Shown in pieces: positions 34,523-44,356 of a stretch of 64,000 nucleotides of DNA. A model generated the notes under the pieces. That model searched no databases. It saw only the letters and a program-made list of their open reading frames with translations, and was not told the DNA's origin. The DNA is from an uncultured Eubacterium sp. (GTDB lineage: Bacteria > Bacillota > Clostridia > Lachnospirales > Lachnospiraceae): the NCBI GenBank assembly GCA_900551945.1, contig URYE01000001.1, positions 75,834-139,833 on the forward strand, read 5' to 3'. Within the stretch, counting starts at the first letter, position 1. Every line of letters begins with the position of its first letter. Both the position numbers and the translations under genes were made by a program.

Positions 34523-36067
34523 ATGGCATATTTTAGAAATGTTACGTTGAACATAGAAGATTTTGACACGGAGGAAGATTATAGCAGAGCTTTATTAGAG
34601 CAGGAGCGTATTCAAAAAATATTATCAAATGTAGATATAACAGATGCTCATGTTGCAAGACAACTTTATGAGGGTTTTAATCAACATCCAGAAATGTTTC
34701 GTTCAATAGTAGGAATAGAATTTATGGACGTTTTAAGAGAAAATAGTAAAGATGATAATATTCCTGTTGAACCCTTTGTGAATGAACAATCAGAAGATAC
34801 ACAAGATGAAGAAATGGTTGATACATTAACACCAGAATTAATGAAAGAAGAACAGGCTCAAGAGTTACAGAATTCACAAGAAATTGAAGCCCAAGAAGAA
34901 CCACAGAGCTTACAGGAAAGTGAAGCACAGGCTTTATGGGAAAGTACAGAAGATGTATCAGAACCAGAAGAAAGTAAAGCGCAAGAAGAACCGCAGAGCT
35001 TACAAAAAAGTGAAGTACAGGAAGAACCACAGAGTCTGAAAGAAATTGAAGAATCAACTTTGTTGCAACAAGAACAGGCTGCAACAATAGAAGATAAAAT
35101 ATCAAAAGAGGTACAACCTATAGAAGTAGTTGATAATCCAAAAAAAGAAGAAAGCTCTATAAAACAACAAACTTCTAATAATGTGAATAATTCAGATAAT
35201 TATATAGCAGATAAAACAGAAGCAGAAGCTGTGGCAATTAAAGAAGAAGCAGAGCTTATGAAACCAGAACCATTAAAAATGGAAAAGCCACAAATTCTAA
35301 AAAAGAAAAATGCTATTGATGAAAATAAAAATATTAATCCAAGTGGTCAGTCTGATAAAGAAGTAAGTAAAGAGAATGTCAATAAAAAAACAAACAATAA
35401 AACTTCCACAAAGCCAGTTAAAAAAGCAAAAGTGGAAAGAGCAGAGCTTACATATATAGGACTTATAAAATGGGTGATATTCATATCTCCGTTTATAATG
35501 ATATGTTTTCCTATGGCAGGAGCAATTCTTTCGGGAATATGTGCGTTATATGCGTTTATAAAGTTATGGGGAGCATATATTAACGATAAGATGAAAACAG
35601 TAGATATATTAAAATCTTTAATATGTGTTGTACTGTTACCAATCGGAATTATTATATCTATATTTGGAATTATGAAAAAAATTAAGTATGTATATTATAA
35701 TAGAAAAGCAATTCTTTATGGATTCATAATTTATCTTATACCCGTTGTATTCTTTTGTAATGTTGGACTTATAAGTTCTAATAATATGGTATCATTAATA
35801 TTTCCAATAGTTACATTATTTTTAAATGCTTCACTTGTAGGACAGATTGCTATTATATTAGATGTAATGGCAGTTGTAATAATTATTATATGTGTAGCTT
35901 CAAGCTTTACAAAGAAAGTTGCCAATGTAATATATGATTATATGGATAAAGGCATGACACAGACACAGGCAATACAATTTATAATATGTCTGCCAATTGT
36001 TGTTTTATGTATGTTTAAGGCATTTATTGATGGAAAAGTATTACATGAAGATAAGATTGTTAAGTAA
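34523..36067 (+). CDS. Membrane protein with acidic repeat region, function unknown
   Basis: A 514-residue protein not recognised as a known family. The first 75 residues form a compact acidic domain (TDAHVARQLYEGFNQHPEMF). Residues about 85-290 are low-complexity, Glu/Gln/Ser-rich, with imperfect tandem units such as EEPQSLQESEAQ, EEPQSLQKSEVQ and EEPQSLKEIEE. A basic stretch follows, then five to seven hydrophobic segments (about 313-347, 365-383, 398-418, 424-462, 483-502). There is no signal peptide, so the acidic part is probably cytoplasmic. GAGG lies before the ATG. Confidence 0.7.
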   Translation: MAYFRNVTLNIEDFDTEEDYSRALLEQERIQKILSNVDITDAHVARQLYEGFNQHPEMFRSIVGIEFMDVLRENSKDDNIPVEPFVNEQSEDTQDEEMVDTLTPELMKEEQAQELQNSQEIEAQEEPQSLQESEAQALWESTEDVSEPEESKAQEEPQSLQKSEVQEEPQSLKEIEESTLLQQEQAATIEDKISKEVQPIEVVDNPKKEESSIKQQTSNNVNNSDNYIADKTEAEAVAIKEEAELMKPEPLKMEKPQILKKKNAIDENKNINPSGQSDKEVSKENVNKKTNNKTSTKPVKKAKVERAELTYIGLIKWVIFISPFIMICFPMAGAILSGICALYAFIKLWGAYINDKMKTVDILKSLICVVLLPIGIIISIFGIMKKIKYVYYNRKAILYGFIIYLIPVVFFCNVGLISSNNMVSLIFPIVTLFLNASLVGQIAIILDVMAVVIIIICVASSFTKKVANVIYDYMDKGMTQTQAIQFIICLPIVVLCMFKAFIDGKVLHEDKIVK

Positions 36068-36119
36068 ATTGCAAATTAAACTTAAATTATAATAAGGGCA
36101 TTTTGAGAGTTTTTAATAG

Positions 36120-36172
36120 TTTATACGATAGTTGTAAGGTTTGGTGTAAGAACTTTGCAACTGTCGTATAAA
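36120..36172. terminator. Hairpin after the acidic-repeat membrane protein
   Basis: TTTATACGATAGTTG pairs with CAACTGTCGTATAAA around a 23-base loop. Either a weak terminator or a structured 3' end. Confidence 0.5.
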
Positions 36173-36180
36173 TAAAATAT

Positions 36181-36226
36181 AAATAACGGTTGTAATAATT
36201 AATTTTATTACAACCGTTATTTTTTA
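36181..36226. terminator. Bidirectional terminator between convergent genes
   Basis: AATAACGGTTGTAAT pairs exactly with ATTACAACCGTTATT, followed by T residues. It separates the membrane protein gene from the end of glnN. Confidence 0.85.
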
Positions 36227-36271
36227 ACGTTAAAGATACTATTTATGAGATTTTATAAAATGTTGAGCAAA

Positions 36272-38383
36272 TTATACTTCAAACATTAAGTCACCATAAG
36301 ATGGGAATGGCCAATATTCTTTGTCAACAATCATTTCAAGAGCATCTGCTGGTGCTCTTAATTCGTCCATTGCAGTCTTAACAACATCTCTGTAATATGT
36401 AGCCTGATCTTTAGCTCCATTAACATCTGCACCTTTATTAGTTACTTCAACTAACTTAGTATAAGCTGCTTTCATATCCTTTAAGCAACCTGTTACTGTA
36501 TCAAGAAGTTCCTTCTGAACTGATGAGTCAACACCAGCTTCTGAAACAGATACAACTGAGTTAGCAAGTTCTGTTGTGTAAGAAATAACAGAAGGAATAA
36601 TCTGCTTACCAGCAATATCAATCATAGATTTAGCTTCGATGTTAATAGCTTTAGCATAAGCTTCGTATTTGATTTCGGCTCTTGACTTAAGTTCAGCTTC
36701 TGTAAATACACCGAATTTTTCAAATAAATTGATAGCTTTTTCAGTAGTAAGAGCAGGAATTGCGTCAACCATAGATGGAATATTTGGCAATCCTCTTCTT
36801 GCAGCTTCTTCAATCCATTCGTCTGTATAACCATTTCCATTAAATACAATTCTATGATGGTCTGTGAAAAGCTTCTTAATCATATCATGGCAAGCCATGT
36901 CGAAGTTTTCAGCACCTTCAAGTTCATCAGCAATTTCTTTAAAGCTTTCTGCTACGATTGTGTTAAGAACTACATTAGCAGGAGCAATTGAGTCTGAAGA
37001 ACCAACCATACGAAATTCAAACTTATTACCTGTGAAAGCAAATGGTGATGTTCTATTTCTGTCTGTAGCATCTTTGTTAAGGTCAGGAAGTGTAGAAGCA
37101 CCAGTCTTTAACTTACCTTTCTGGATAGAGCTTGTAGCATCCCCCTTGTCAATAAGCTGCATAACAACGTCTTCAAGCTGTTCTCCTAAGAACATTGAGA
37201 TAACTGCTGGAGGAGCTTCATTAGCACCTAATCTGTGGTCGTTACCTACACATGAAGCAGATTCACGAAGAAGGTCAGCATGAGTATCAACAGCCTTCAT
37301 AACAGCACCAAGAACTAATAAGAATTGAATGTTGTCATGTGGTGTCTTACCAGGTTCAAGAAGATTAATTCCATCATCAGTAGTAATAGACCAGTTATTG
37401 TGCTTACCAGAACCATTAACGCCTGCAAATGGCTTCTCATGAAGAAGGCATACGAGGTTGTGACGGTAAGCTACTTTTTTAAGAACTTCCATTGTAAGCT
37501 GATTGTTATCTGTAGCTGTGTTACACTGAGCATAGATAGGAGCTAATTCATGCTGTGCAGGAGCAACTTCATTATGCTGAGTCTTAGCAGATACACCGAG
37601 CTTCCATAATTCGTTATTAACGTCCTTCATAAATGAAGCAATTCTTTCACGAATATTACCAAAGTAATGGTCATCAAGTTCCTGTCCCTTAGGTGGCATA
37701 GCACCGAAAAGTGTACGACCAGAGAAGATAAGGTCTTTTCTTTGTAAATACTTATCTCTATCTACGATAAAGTATTCCTGTTCAGCACCAACAGAAGGAG
37801 TAACCTTTTTTGATGTTGTGTTACCGAATAACTTTAAGATACGAAGTGACTGTTCGTTAATTGCGTCCATAGAACGAAGAAGTGGAGTCTTTTGGTCAAG
37901 AGCTTCACCTGTATATGAACAGAATGCAGTAGGAATACAAAGTGTTGCACCACCAGCACCTTCACGAACAAAGGCAGGAGAAGTGCAGTCCCAAGCTGTA
38001 TAACCTCTAGCTTCAAATGTTGCTCTAAGTCCACCAGAAGGGAATGATGAAGCATCAGGTTCACCCTTTATAAGTTCTTTTCCAGAAAATTCCATAAGAA
38101 CTTTTCCATTTTCCTTTGGAGCAGAAATAAATGAGTCATGCTTTTCAGCAGTTGTACCTGTAAGAGGCTGGAACCAGTGTGTATAATGTGTAGCTCCTTT
38201 TTCGATAGCCCAATCTTTCATAGCATTAGCAATTACATCTGCGTCTGATAATGATAATTCTTTTGCACCAGACATTGCAAGCTTAAGGTTTTTGTATACG
38301 TTCTTAGGTAAACGCTCTTTCATAACAGTATCGTTAAATACGTTTTCGCCGAAGATATCAGCTACATTAAATTTTTCACTCAT
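36272..38383 (-). CDS. glnN: Type III glutamine synthetase
   Basis: A 703-residue GSIII that makes glutamine from glutamate, ammonia and ATP. The length, far above GSI/GSII, is diagnostic. So are [12 protein letters not shown], the [18 protein letters not shown] motif, [10 protein letters not shown], the phosphate-binding [18 protein letters not shown] and [11 protein letters not shown]. It is the main ammonium-assimilating enzyme in many anaerobes. AAAGGA lies 12 bases before the ATG. Codon usage looks optimised, consistent with high expression. It is not near the PII gene at base 49591, although PII-type control is conceivable. Confidence 0.96.
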   Translation of the reverse strand: MSEKFNVADIFGENVFNDTVMKERLPKNVYKNLKLAMSGAKELSLSDADVIANAMKDWAIEKGATHYTHWFQPLTGTTAEKHDSFISAPKENGKVLMEFSGKELIKGEPDASSFPSGGLRATFEARGYTAWDCTSPAFVREGAGGATLCIPTAFCSYTGEALDQKTPLLRSMDAINEQSLRILKLFGNTTSKKVTPSVGAEQEYFIVDRDKYLQRKDLIFSGRTLFGAMPPKGQELDDHYFGNIRERIASFMKDVNNELWKLGVSAKTQHNEVAPAQHELAPIYAQCNTATDNNQLTMEVLKKVAYRHNLVCLLHEKPFAGVNGSGKHNNWSITTDDGINLLEPGKTPHDNIQFLLVLGAVMKAVDTHADLLRESASCVGNDHRLGANEAPPAVISMFLGEQLEDVVMQLIDKGDATSSIQKGKLKTGASTLPDLNKDATDRNRTSPFAFTGNKFEFRMVGSSDSIAPANVVLNTIVAESFKEIADELEGAENFDMACHDMIKKLFTDHHRIVFNGNGYTDEWIEEAARRGLPNIPSMVDAIPALTTEKAINLFEKFGVFTEAELKSRAEIKYEAYAKAINIEAKSMIDIAGKQIIPSVISYTTELANSVVSVSEAGVDSSVQKELLDTVTGCLKDMKAAYTKLVEVTNKGADVNGAKDQATYYRDVVKTAMDELRAPADALEMIVDKEYWPFPSYGDLMFEV

Positions 38384-38436
38384 AACCTAGTATTCCTTTC
38401 TTAACATTTATTTAATATTCTATTAGTAAAACTAAA

Positions 38437-38488
38437 AAAGGCATTCCATAACATTATATATATGCAGATATAATTATGGAACGCCTTT
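38437..38488 (-). terminator. Terminator of the sortase gene, upstream of glnN
   Basis: AAAGGCATTCCATAA pairs exactly with TTATGGAACGCCTTT. On the minus strand six T residues follow. Confidence 0.8.
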
Positions 38489-38585
38489 GTTCTACTATTT
38501 AATTAAAGACATCAACCTGTCTATTAATAAAATAACTCAAATCGTCCAATAATGCAAGTGTTTTTTTGTTTTTTATTTAATAATC

Positions 38586-39428
38586 TTAATTAATGTTAGT
38601 ATTTAGTGATGTTTGACCTATATATGTTCCATGAACAATGAACCTTTGACTTCCATCACTTGTGCAAGTAGAAAGTGTTACAACTTGTGTTGTCTGTGAT
38701 ACATCAACATTTGTTTCATAATTAGAATTGCTTTTCATAGTAGCTGCATATTCTTTTAAACCGTCTATTGATGAGAAATTAAAAGTATAAGTATCACTTA
38801 TAGGTTCGCTTACATAGGCACTGAAAATCTTATACATCATAATTTTATCTTCTGTGTAGATATAGAAAATATCATTTCCATCGGTATTCCAAAAAGAGTA
38901 ATCACTATAGTTAGGTAGTAGTCCAAACATGCTTCCATTTTTCATATTATGACCATAAAGTATTACGTTAGTTGAATTTAATTTATCGTCAATTCTGTAA
39001 TCTTCAAAGATACAGCCATTTCCATTGTAAGTACCCTCAAAAGCATGAGTAAGATAGTAGTCATTATCAGTAGTCTGTACAATAGGAAGTCTTAAATTAA
39101 TAGACGGAATATAAAGATACCCTAAACCATCTGGATTAATTGATAAAAGTGAGTCATGGTTGTATGTAAATGATATTTCTACGTCAGAAGTATTTCCATT
39201 ATCATCTTTGATAATAATATTTTCAGGGGTATTGTTATCAAGTACTTGATTATCAATACTATTATAAATATCTTTGCCCTTTTTATATTCAAGATAAATA
39301 TTTATAAGTTGATATGATGAATAGCAAAACACACCAATAGCAAGAATAAGAATAATTTTTCGAATAACAGAGCCTTTATTTATTGAGTTACCATTTTTCT
39401 GATTGTTTTCAGAAGAATTATTTGACAT
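38586..39428 (-). CDS. Class B sortase
   Basis: A 280-residue membrane-anchored cysteine transpeptidase that attaches surface proteins to the cell wall. One transmembrane helix lies at about residues 23-43. The catalytic triad is visible: His in VILYGHNMKNGSMF, Cys in VVTLSTCTSDGS and Arg in QRFIVHG. The extra helix region between His and Cys fits class B. No NPQTN- or LPXTG-type substrate gene is adjacent. It lies between fba and glnN on the same strand but is separated from both by hairpins. Confidence 0.92.
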   Translation of the reverse strand: MSNNSSENNQKNGNSINKGSVIRKIILILAIGVFCYSSYQLINIYLEYKKGKDIYNSIDNQVLDNNTPENIIIKDDNGNTSDVEISFTYNHDSLLSINPDGLGYLYIPSINLRLPIVQTTDNDYYLTHAFEGTYNGNGCIFEDYRIDDKLNSTNVILYGHNMKNGSMFGLLPNYSDYSFWNTDGNDIFYIYTEDKIMMYKIFSAYVSEPISDTYTFNFSSIDGLKEYAATMKSNSNYETNVDVSQTTQVVTLSTCTSDGSQRFIVHGTYIGQTSLNTNIN

Positions 39429-39462
39429 AAAAGCCTCATTTCTATATTTAATTTATAAAAAT

Positions 39463-39561
39463 ATAGCTGTCACATTAAGCACTAGCTATACGGAATATAA
39501 GAAATTTTTTTAAAGTTAAGTATTTCTTAAATATTATATAGAATGCTTATTGTGACAGCAT
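39463..39561 (-). terminator. Terminator after the aldolase gene
   Basis: ATAGCTGTCACATTAAGCA pairs with TGCTTATTGTGACAGCAT, with a few mismatches, across a loop of about 62 bases. On the minus strand it runs into ATTTTTAT. A related GCTGTCACAATAA arm occurs at base 43374. Confidence 0.6.
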
Positions 39562-39629
39562 ATTAAAAATAGATACAAGTATTAATATCTATTCTTTTTA
39601 TTTATAGTATATTAATTATTTTAATATAA

Positions 39630-40493
39630 TCAAGCCTTGCCAGCAGAACCGAAAAGTTCAATCTTTTCACGAACTGTAGCCTTGATAGCTTCTGTACCAG
39701 GAGCTAAAAGCTTTCTAGGGTCAAATCCCTTTCCTTCAAGGTCTTTGCCTTCTTCAATATACTTTCTTGTAGCGGCAGCGAATGCAAGCTGACACTCAGT
39801 ATTAACATTAATCTTAGCAACGCCAAGAGAGATTGCTTTCTTAATCATGTCAGTTGGAATACCTGTACCACCATGTAATACTAAAGGCATATCCCCAACT
39901 TTTTCTTTAACTGCTGCAAGTGTTTCAAAGCTTAATCCCTTCCAATTAGCTGGATACTTACCATGAATATTACCGATACCTGCTGCGAGCATGTCTACGC
40001 CTAAGTCTGCAATAGCCTTACATTCGTTAGGGTCTGCACATTCACCCATACCTATAACGCCATCTTCTTCACCACCGATAGAACCAACTTCAGCTTCAAG
40101 TGACATTCCTTTTTCTTTAACAATCTTAACTAATTCCTTAGTCTTTTCAATATTTTCTTCAATTGGATAGTGAGAACCGTCAAACATGATTGAAGAAAAT
40201 CCAGCTTCAACACACTTTAAACAGCCTTCATAAGTTCCGTGGTCAAGGTGAAGTGCAACAGGAACTGTTATGTTAAGGCCTTCAATTAAACCTTTAACCA
40301 TTCCTGTAATAGCCTTAAAACCACCCATATACTTACCAGCGCCTTCTGAAACACCAAGAATTACAGGTGAATTCATCTCTTGTGCTGTAAGAAGGACTGC
40401 TTTAGCCCATTCAAGATTGTTGATGTTAAAATGTCCAACAGCATACTTACCATCGCGCGCTTTTTGTAACATATCTTTAGCCGATACCAACAT
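39630..40493 (-). CDS. fba: Class II fructose-1,6-bisphosphate aldolase
   Basis: A 287-residue zinc aldolase of glycolysis. Zinc and substrate residues lie in VALHLDHGTYEGC, SIMFDGSHYP, SLEAEVGSIGGEEDGV, GNIHGKYPANWKGL, LVLHGGTGIP and KINVNTECQLAF. This places it in the class IIB, FbaA (Bacillus)-like group rather than tagatose-specific forms, although the two overlap. Codon use and a single-gene layout suggest high constitutive expression. The ribosome site (AGCAGG) is poor for such a gene. Confidence 0.94.
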   Translation of the reverse strand: MLVSAKDMLQKARDGKYAVGHFNINNLEWAKAVLLTAQEMNSPVILGVSEGAGKYMGGFKAITGMVKGLIEGLNITVPVALHLDHGTYEGCLKCVEAGFSSIMFDGSHYPIEENIEKTKELVKIVKEKGMSLEAEVGSIGGEEDGVIGMGECADPNECKAIADLGVDMLAAGIGNIHGKYPANWKGLSFETLAAVKEKVGDMPLVLHGGTGIPTDMIKKAISLGVAKINVNTECQLAFAAATRKYIEEGKDLEGKGFDPRKLLAPGTEAIKATVREKIELFGSAGKA

Positions 40494-40688
40494 ATAAATA
40501 CCTGCTATTAAAAATATATACCTACTTAAAATTATTAGATACTAGGTATTCTTAATAGCTTTTCCTTTCCTAGAATTTTATATGTGTTTATTATAACTCA
40601 AAAGAATAAAAATTGAAAGGATTTAGGGCAAATATACTAATAAAATTTATCGAATTAATAATTTGTATGAATTAACTAGGTAATAGTG

Positions 40689-40718
40689 TTGTTTAAATGT
40701 CACAATATGTTGTATAAT
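40689..40718 (+). promoter_or_regulatory. Probable promoter for the small membrane protein gene
   Basis: TTGTTT and TATAAT separated by 18 bases, about 50 bases before the start codon. Confidence 0.45.
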
Positions 40719-40768
40719 TAAACAGTATAAAACAATTTATAAATATATCAGAAAGAATGGAGGTATAT

Positions 40769-41059
40769 ATGCTTTTTTTACAACAAATAGCTTGTGATAT
40801 TGACTTTAACGATAGTGAAGCTTATGCAGGTACATCATATTGGCCATTTATAGGGTTTATGTGCTTTTTTATAGGGCTTGTTGTTGCATTTATAGGAATA
40901 GTAAAGATAAGTAACTCTAAGCACCAGTGGAATTTATTTTATGATAACAGAGATAAGAAAGATTTGAATTCGCCTATACTACAAAAAGATAGAAAAGTTG
41001 GAATAATTATGCTTGTCGTAGGCATAGTTATGATGATAGCTTCTAATTTTATTATTTAA
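40769..41059 (+). CDS. Small membrane protein of unknown function
   Basis: 96 residues with two hydrophobic helices (about 25-48 and 77-95) and a polar, basic loop between them. No family recognised. The longest frame starts at an ATG that is itself part of ATGGAGG; the ATG four codons on has GGAGG 5 bases before it and is preferred. Confidence 0.65.
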   Translation: MLFLQQIACDIDFNDSEAYAGTSYWPFIGFMCFFIGLVVAFIGIVKISNSKHQWNLFYDNRDKKDLNSPILQKDRKVGIIMLVVGIVMMIASNFII

Positions 41060-41076
41060 TATATTGTGTTTTAAAG

Positions 41077-41187
41077 GATATCAGTATTTATAAAGCACAC
41101 CAGTGGATTTGTATGTTTTTTTAGTAAATGGTATTGGTCACTGTTATTTAATATGGTGCATTTATTGCTTTATATAATACTGATATT
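41077..41187 (+). repeat. Palindromic intergenic element, shortened and degenerate copy
   Basis: The outer arms still match: GATATCAGTATTTATAAAGC faces GCTTTATATAATACTGATATT. Next to them CACACCAGT and ATGGTGCATTTAT remain, but the conserved inner stem and apical CGAACA hairpin have decayed. The element lies between two same-strand genes. Confidence 0.7.
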
Positions 41188-41318
41188 TTTGGTGGTTTGT
41201 ATATATATGGGTAGGTAATAAAAAATTTAATATTTGTTGAATATTAGAATTATTGCAATAGTATTATGAAAGGAAAAGTTGTCTAAGATAGTAATATTAT
41301 CTGACAGCAGGGGAGATT

Positions 41319-42416
41319 ATGCCGATTACATATAAGTGTCCTAGTTGTGGGGCGGCTATGGTATTTGACAGTAGGTCACAAAAGTTGTCGTGTCCACAGT
41401 GTAATAATGAGATTGGTATTGATGAATATAAAAGAATTTATGGTAATAGAAATAATAATGATGTAGATAATTCATTTGAAAATAATAGAAGCAATACTAA
41501 TGATAATAATTATAAAAATAATCAAGCGAGAGATTTTAATAATGGCAATATGAAAATATATCATTGTCAAAGCTGTGGTGCAGAGCTTGTTGCAGATGAG
41601 TATACGTCTGCTACTATATGTTCGTTTTGTGGTAATCCATCACTTGTTGAAGATAGGTTAAATGGTGCATTTAGACCAGAAATGGTAATTCCATTTAAGA
41701 TTAATAAGGAGCAAGCAGTTGCTTCTTATAAGAAATGGTTAAAAAAGGGACTTCTTACTCCTAAAACTTTGTCAACACAAGCTGTAATTGATAAGATTTC
41801 AGGAATATATGCACCTTTTTGGTTATATGATTACTATGGCGAGTCTGATATGCACGCAAGTGCTGAAAAGGTTAGGAGAGAAGAACGTGGAGATACAGAG
41901 TATATATATACTGACCATTTTAGAGTATATAGAAATGTTTCTGCTAATTTTGAAAAAATTCCGGCTGATGCTTCAGAAAAAATGGACGACAATGCTATGG
42001 ATAAGTTAGAGCCATATAACTATGGAGAGCTTGTTCCATTTGAAATGCCATATCTTTCAGGCTACCTTTCAGAAAGATATAACTATACAGATAAGGATAT
42101 GTTAGGCAGAGTAGAGCCTAGAGTGCGCACATATATTTCAGATATTGCAAGAAGTACAATAAATGGATATTCAAGTGTTTCCGTTACAAATAATCATGTA
42201 ACACTTAACAATATACATAATCAATATGCACTTATGCCAGTATGGATGTTGAATTGTAGATATAATGGAAAGGACTTTCAATTCCTGCTCAATGGTCAGA
42301 CGGGGAAAATAGTCGCTGATAGACCTATAAGTATGACAAGAGCAGCTGTATGGTGGGTAGTAATATTTATTATTACACTTATTATTACAATGTTAGGGGG
42401 ACTTTGGTTATGGTAG
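41319..42416 (+). CDS. Zinc-ribbon membrane protein
   Basis: A 365-residue protein with two zinc ribbons: CPSCGAAMVFDSRSQKLSCP with a following CNN, and CQSCGAELVADEYTSATIC with CGNP. An Asn/Asp-rich spacer lies between them. A middle domain (VIPFKINKEQAVASYKKWL, then FWLYDYYGESDMHA) is typical of clostridial TFIIB-type zinc-ribbon proteins of unknown role. A transmembrane helix ends the protein (about 343-364). AGGGGAG precedes the ATG. It overlaps the next, TPM-domain, gene by 7 bases, so the two probably act together at the membrane. Confidence 0.8.
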   Translation: MPITYKCPSCGAAMVFDSRSQKLSCPQCNNEIGIDEYKRIYGNRNNNDVDNSFENNRSNTNDNNYKNNQARDFNNGNMKIYHCQSCGAELVADEYTSATICSFCGNPSLVEDRLNGAFRPEMVIPFKINKEQAVASYKKWLKKGLLTPKTLSTQAVIDKISGIYAPFWLYDYYGESDMHASAEKVRREERGDTEYIYTDHFRVYRNVSANFEKIPADASEKMDDNAMDKLEPYNYGELVPFEMPYLSGYLSERYNYTDKDMLGRVEPRVRTYISDIARSTINGYSSVSVTNNHVTLNNIHNQYALMPVWMLNCRYNGKDFQFLLNGQTGKIVADRPISMTRAAVWWVVIFIITLIITMLGGLWLW

Positions 42417-43243
42417 AAATGGTAACACATAAGAAAAATGTTAAGAGTATCATAAGGTGTATATCGCTTTGTATTGTAGCATTATTTATTATGAGTATTG
42501 CAATTAATAGAAATGTTATTACTATATACGCAGATGATGATAAAAGTTATGTAATTGATAATGCTGATATTTTACAAAGTGATGAGATTGAAAAGCTTGA
42601 AAAGATGTGTGCAAAAGCATCACAAAATTGTAAAACAGATATATTTATTATAACTTTGACAGATAATCTTACAGAGTTTGAGCTGGATACATATCTTAGA
42701 AATATGATGAGTACAGATGGCTTTGGTTATAATGATACATATTTAACAGACGACCCAGACGCTATAGGCTTTGCAATAGATATGACTTCAAGGAAGTACA
42801 GAATATCAAGTTCTGGTAATTCAATGAGTGATATATCACAGTCAGCAATGGATAATATGGTGTCTGGTGTTCAGGAGTATTTATCAGATGGTGATTATTA
42901 TACGGCTTGTGTTAAGTTTATTAATTCTGTTCAAAGAAATATGAATACAAGTATTATATATAAATTGACTAGAAACTTGACAACAAAGTTGTTTATATCT
43001 ATTGGAGTTGCAACAGCAGCGGTTGTAATTATGATGTTTAATGCTAAGTCAAAGGTTACAGTTGATAGTACAACATATACAAAAGACCATAGATTTAATG
43101 TTAATGCAAGACAGGATATATTTGTAAATACAACAGTTGTGACACACCATATTGATAGAAGTGACCACAGTTCAAGTAGTGATGGTGGCGGTGGTGGTTC
43201 ATCTGGCGGAGATAACTCTGGAGGTGGTGGCGGAAGCTTCTAA
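42410..43243 (+). CDS. TPM-domain secreted/membrane protein with Gly-rich tail
   Basis: About 277 residues. A signal-like hydrophobic segment (about 14-32) leads to a TPM (TLP18.3/Psb32/MOLO-1) domain: YVIDNADILQSDEIEKLEK, then DIFIITLTDNL and YNDTYLTDDPDAIGFAIDM. A second transmembrane helix (about 203-222) and a tail ending SSSSDGGGGGSSGGDNSGG follow. The tail pattern is typical of this family. The start is taken at the ATG overlapping the upstream stop codon, with AGGGGGA before it. Phosphatase activity has been claimed for some TPM proteins; here the role is unknown. Confidence 0.8.
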   Translation: MVEMVTHKKNVKSIIRCISLCIVALFIMSIAINRNVITIYADDDKSYVIDNADILQSDEIEKLEKMCAKASQNCKTDIFIITLTDNLTEFELDTYLRNMMSTDGFGYNDTYLTDDPDAIGFAIDMTSRKYRISSSGNSMSDISQSAMDNMVSGVQEYLSDGDYYTACVKFINSVQRNMNTSIIYKLTRNLTTKLFISIGVATAAVVIMMFNAKSKVTVDSTTYTKDHRFNVNARQDIFVNTTVVTHHIDRSDHSSSSDGGGGGSSGGDNSGGGGGSF

Positions 43244-43349
43244 TATGTAGTTGCAATAATTAGTAACTTAATAGCCTGTTTTAAATAAATAAAATGATAT
43301 ATATATTTTTGATTAATTATATAGAAAAAGTATACAGATTTATCAAATA

Positions 43350-43450
43350 AAAAGCAGATAGGAAATTTATAGGCTGTCACAATAAAAAATTTTATTATTT
43401 TATATAAATTTTTTATTGCAAAAATCCTATAAAAATTCTATCTGCTTTTT
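43350..43450. terminator. Long bidirectional hairpin between convergent genes
   Basis: AAAAGCAGATAG pairs with CTATCTGCTTTT. Further in, TTTATAGG pairs with CCTATAAA, and an AATAAAAAATTTTAT-rich centre can fold too. T residues follow on both strands. Confidence 0.75.
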
Positions 43451-43501
43451 GTTATTTAGTACTTATATTATAAGAAGTATAAGTTTCTTTTGATATAAGT
43501 A

Positions 43502-44023
43502 TTAAACTGTTTCAGGTTCGTCATAGTCAACGCCAAATGTATCAACAGTAACACTTTGCATAACCTGTGGATTTCTTGGTCTGTCACTCCAGTCTGTGTC
43601 TGTAGTTGCGATGTTGTCAAGTACGTCAAGACCTTCAATAAGTGCGCCAAATGCTGCATATTCACCGTCAAGATGTGGTGCGTCTGCGTGCATAATAAAG
43701 AACTGTGAGCCTGCTGAGTCTGGAATTTGTGTACGAGCCATAGAAAGAACGCCCTTTGAGTGCTTTAAATCATTCTTAAAACCATTAGAGTTAAATTCTC
43801 CCTTGATTGAATATCCAGGGCCACCCATACCTGTTCCTTCTGGGTCACCACCTTGTATCATAAATCCAGCAATAATTCTGTGGAAGCATACTCCATCATA
43901 AAAGCCTTTTTTAATAAGACTTATAAAGTTGTTTACTGTATTTGGTGCAATTTCTGGATATAATTCGGCTTTCATAACATCACCGTTTTCCATTGTAATT
44001 GTAACTATTGGATTTTGTGCCAT
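43502..44023 (-). CDS. Peptidyl-prolyl cis-trans isomerase, cyclophilin type
   Basis: A 173-residue cytoplasmic cyclophilin that speeds proline isomerisation in protein folding. Active-site motifs are FHRIIAGFMIQGGDPEGTG, GVLSMARTQIPDSAGSQFFI and DGEYAAFGALIEGLDVLD. GAAAGGA precedes the ATG. The equivalent of the cyclosporin-binding Trp is not conserved, as in most bacterial forms. It stands alone. Confidence 0.95.
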   Translation of the reverse strand: MAQNPIVTITMENGDVMKAELYPEIAPNTVNNFISLIKKGFYDGVCFHRIIAGFMIQGGDPEGTGMGGPGYSIKGEFNSNGFKNDLKHSKGVLSMARTQIPDSAGSQFFIMHADAPHLDGEYAAFGALIEGLDVLDNIATTDTDWSDRPRNPQVMQSVTVDTFGVDYDEPETV

Positions 44024-44356
44024 ATCTATTAAATTCCTTTCAAAAAAATATATAAAGACAAGTTCTAAAAAACTTAAGTTTTAGATTATTACTTATTATA
44101 GAAAAGAGCTTGCTTTATAGTGTTAAAATAATTGTATATATGATATGATAAATTGTCAAATAAACATTTTATTAAGATTAAAATTAAATTTAATGGTGTT
44201 AGTATGTTTTATGACTGTATATTGAGATAAATATAAAAATTGTTTTGGTATGTAAAACTTTAATAAATAAGTTTTTGAAATTTTATAATATAGTTTGTAC
44301 AAAAAATGTTGATAAAAAATTAAAATAATTAATATTGTGAGGTGATTAATAACAAT

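Noticed and set aside
37325..37546. Plus-strand reading frames across glnN and other minus-strand genes
   Set aside because: They are antisense shadows of strongly conserved genes with no ribosome sites.
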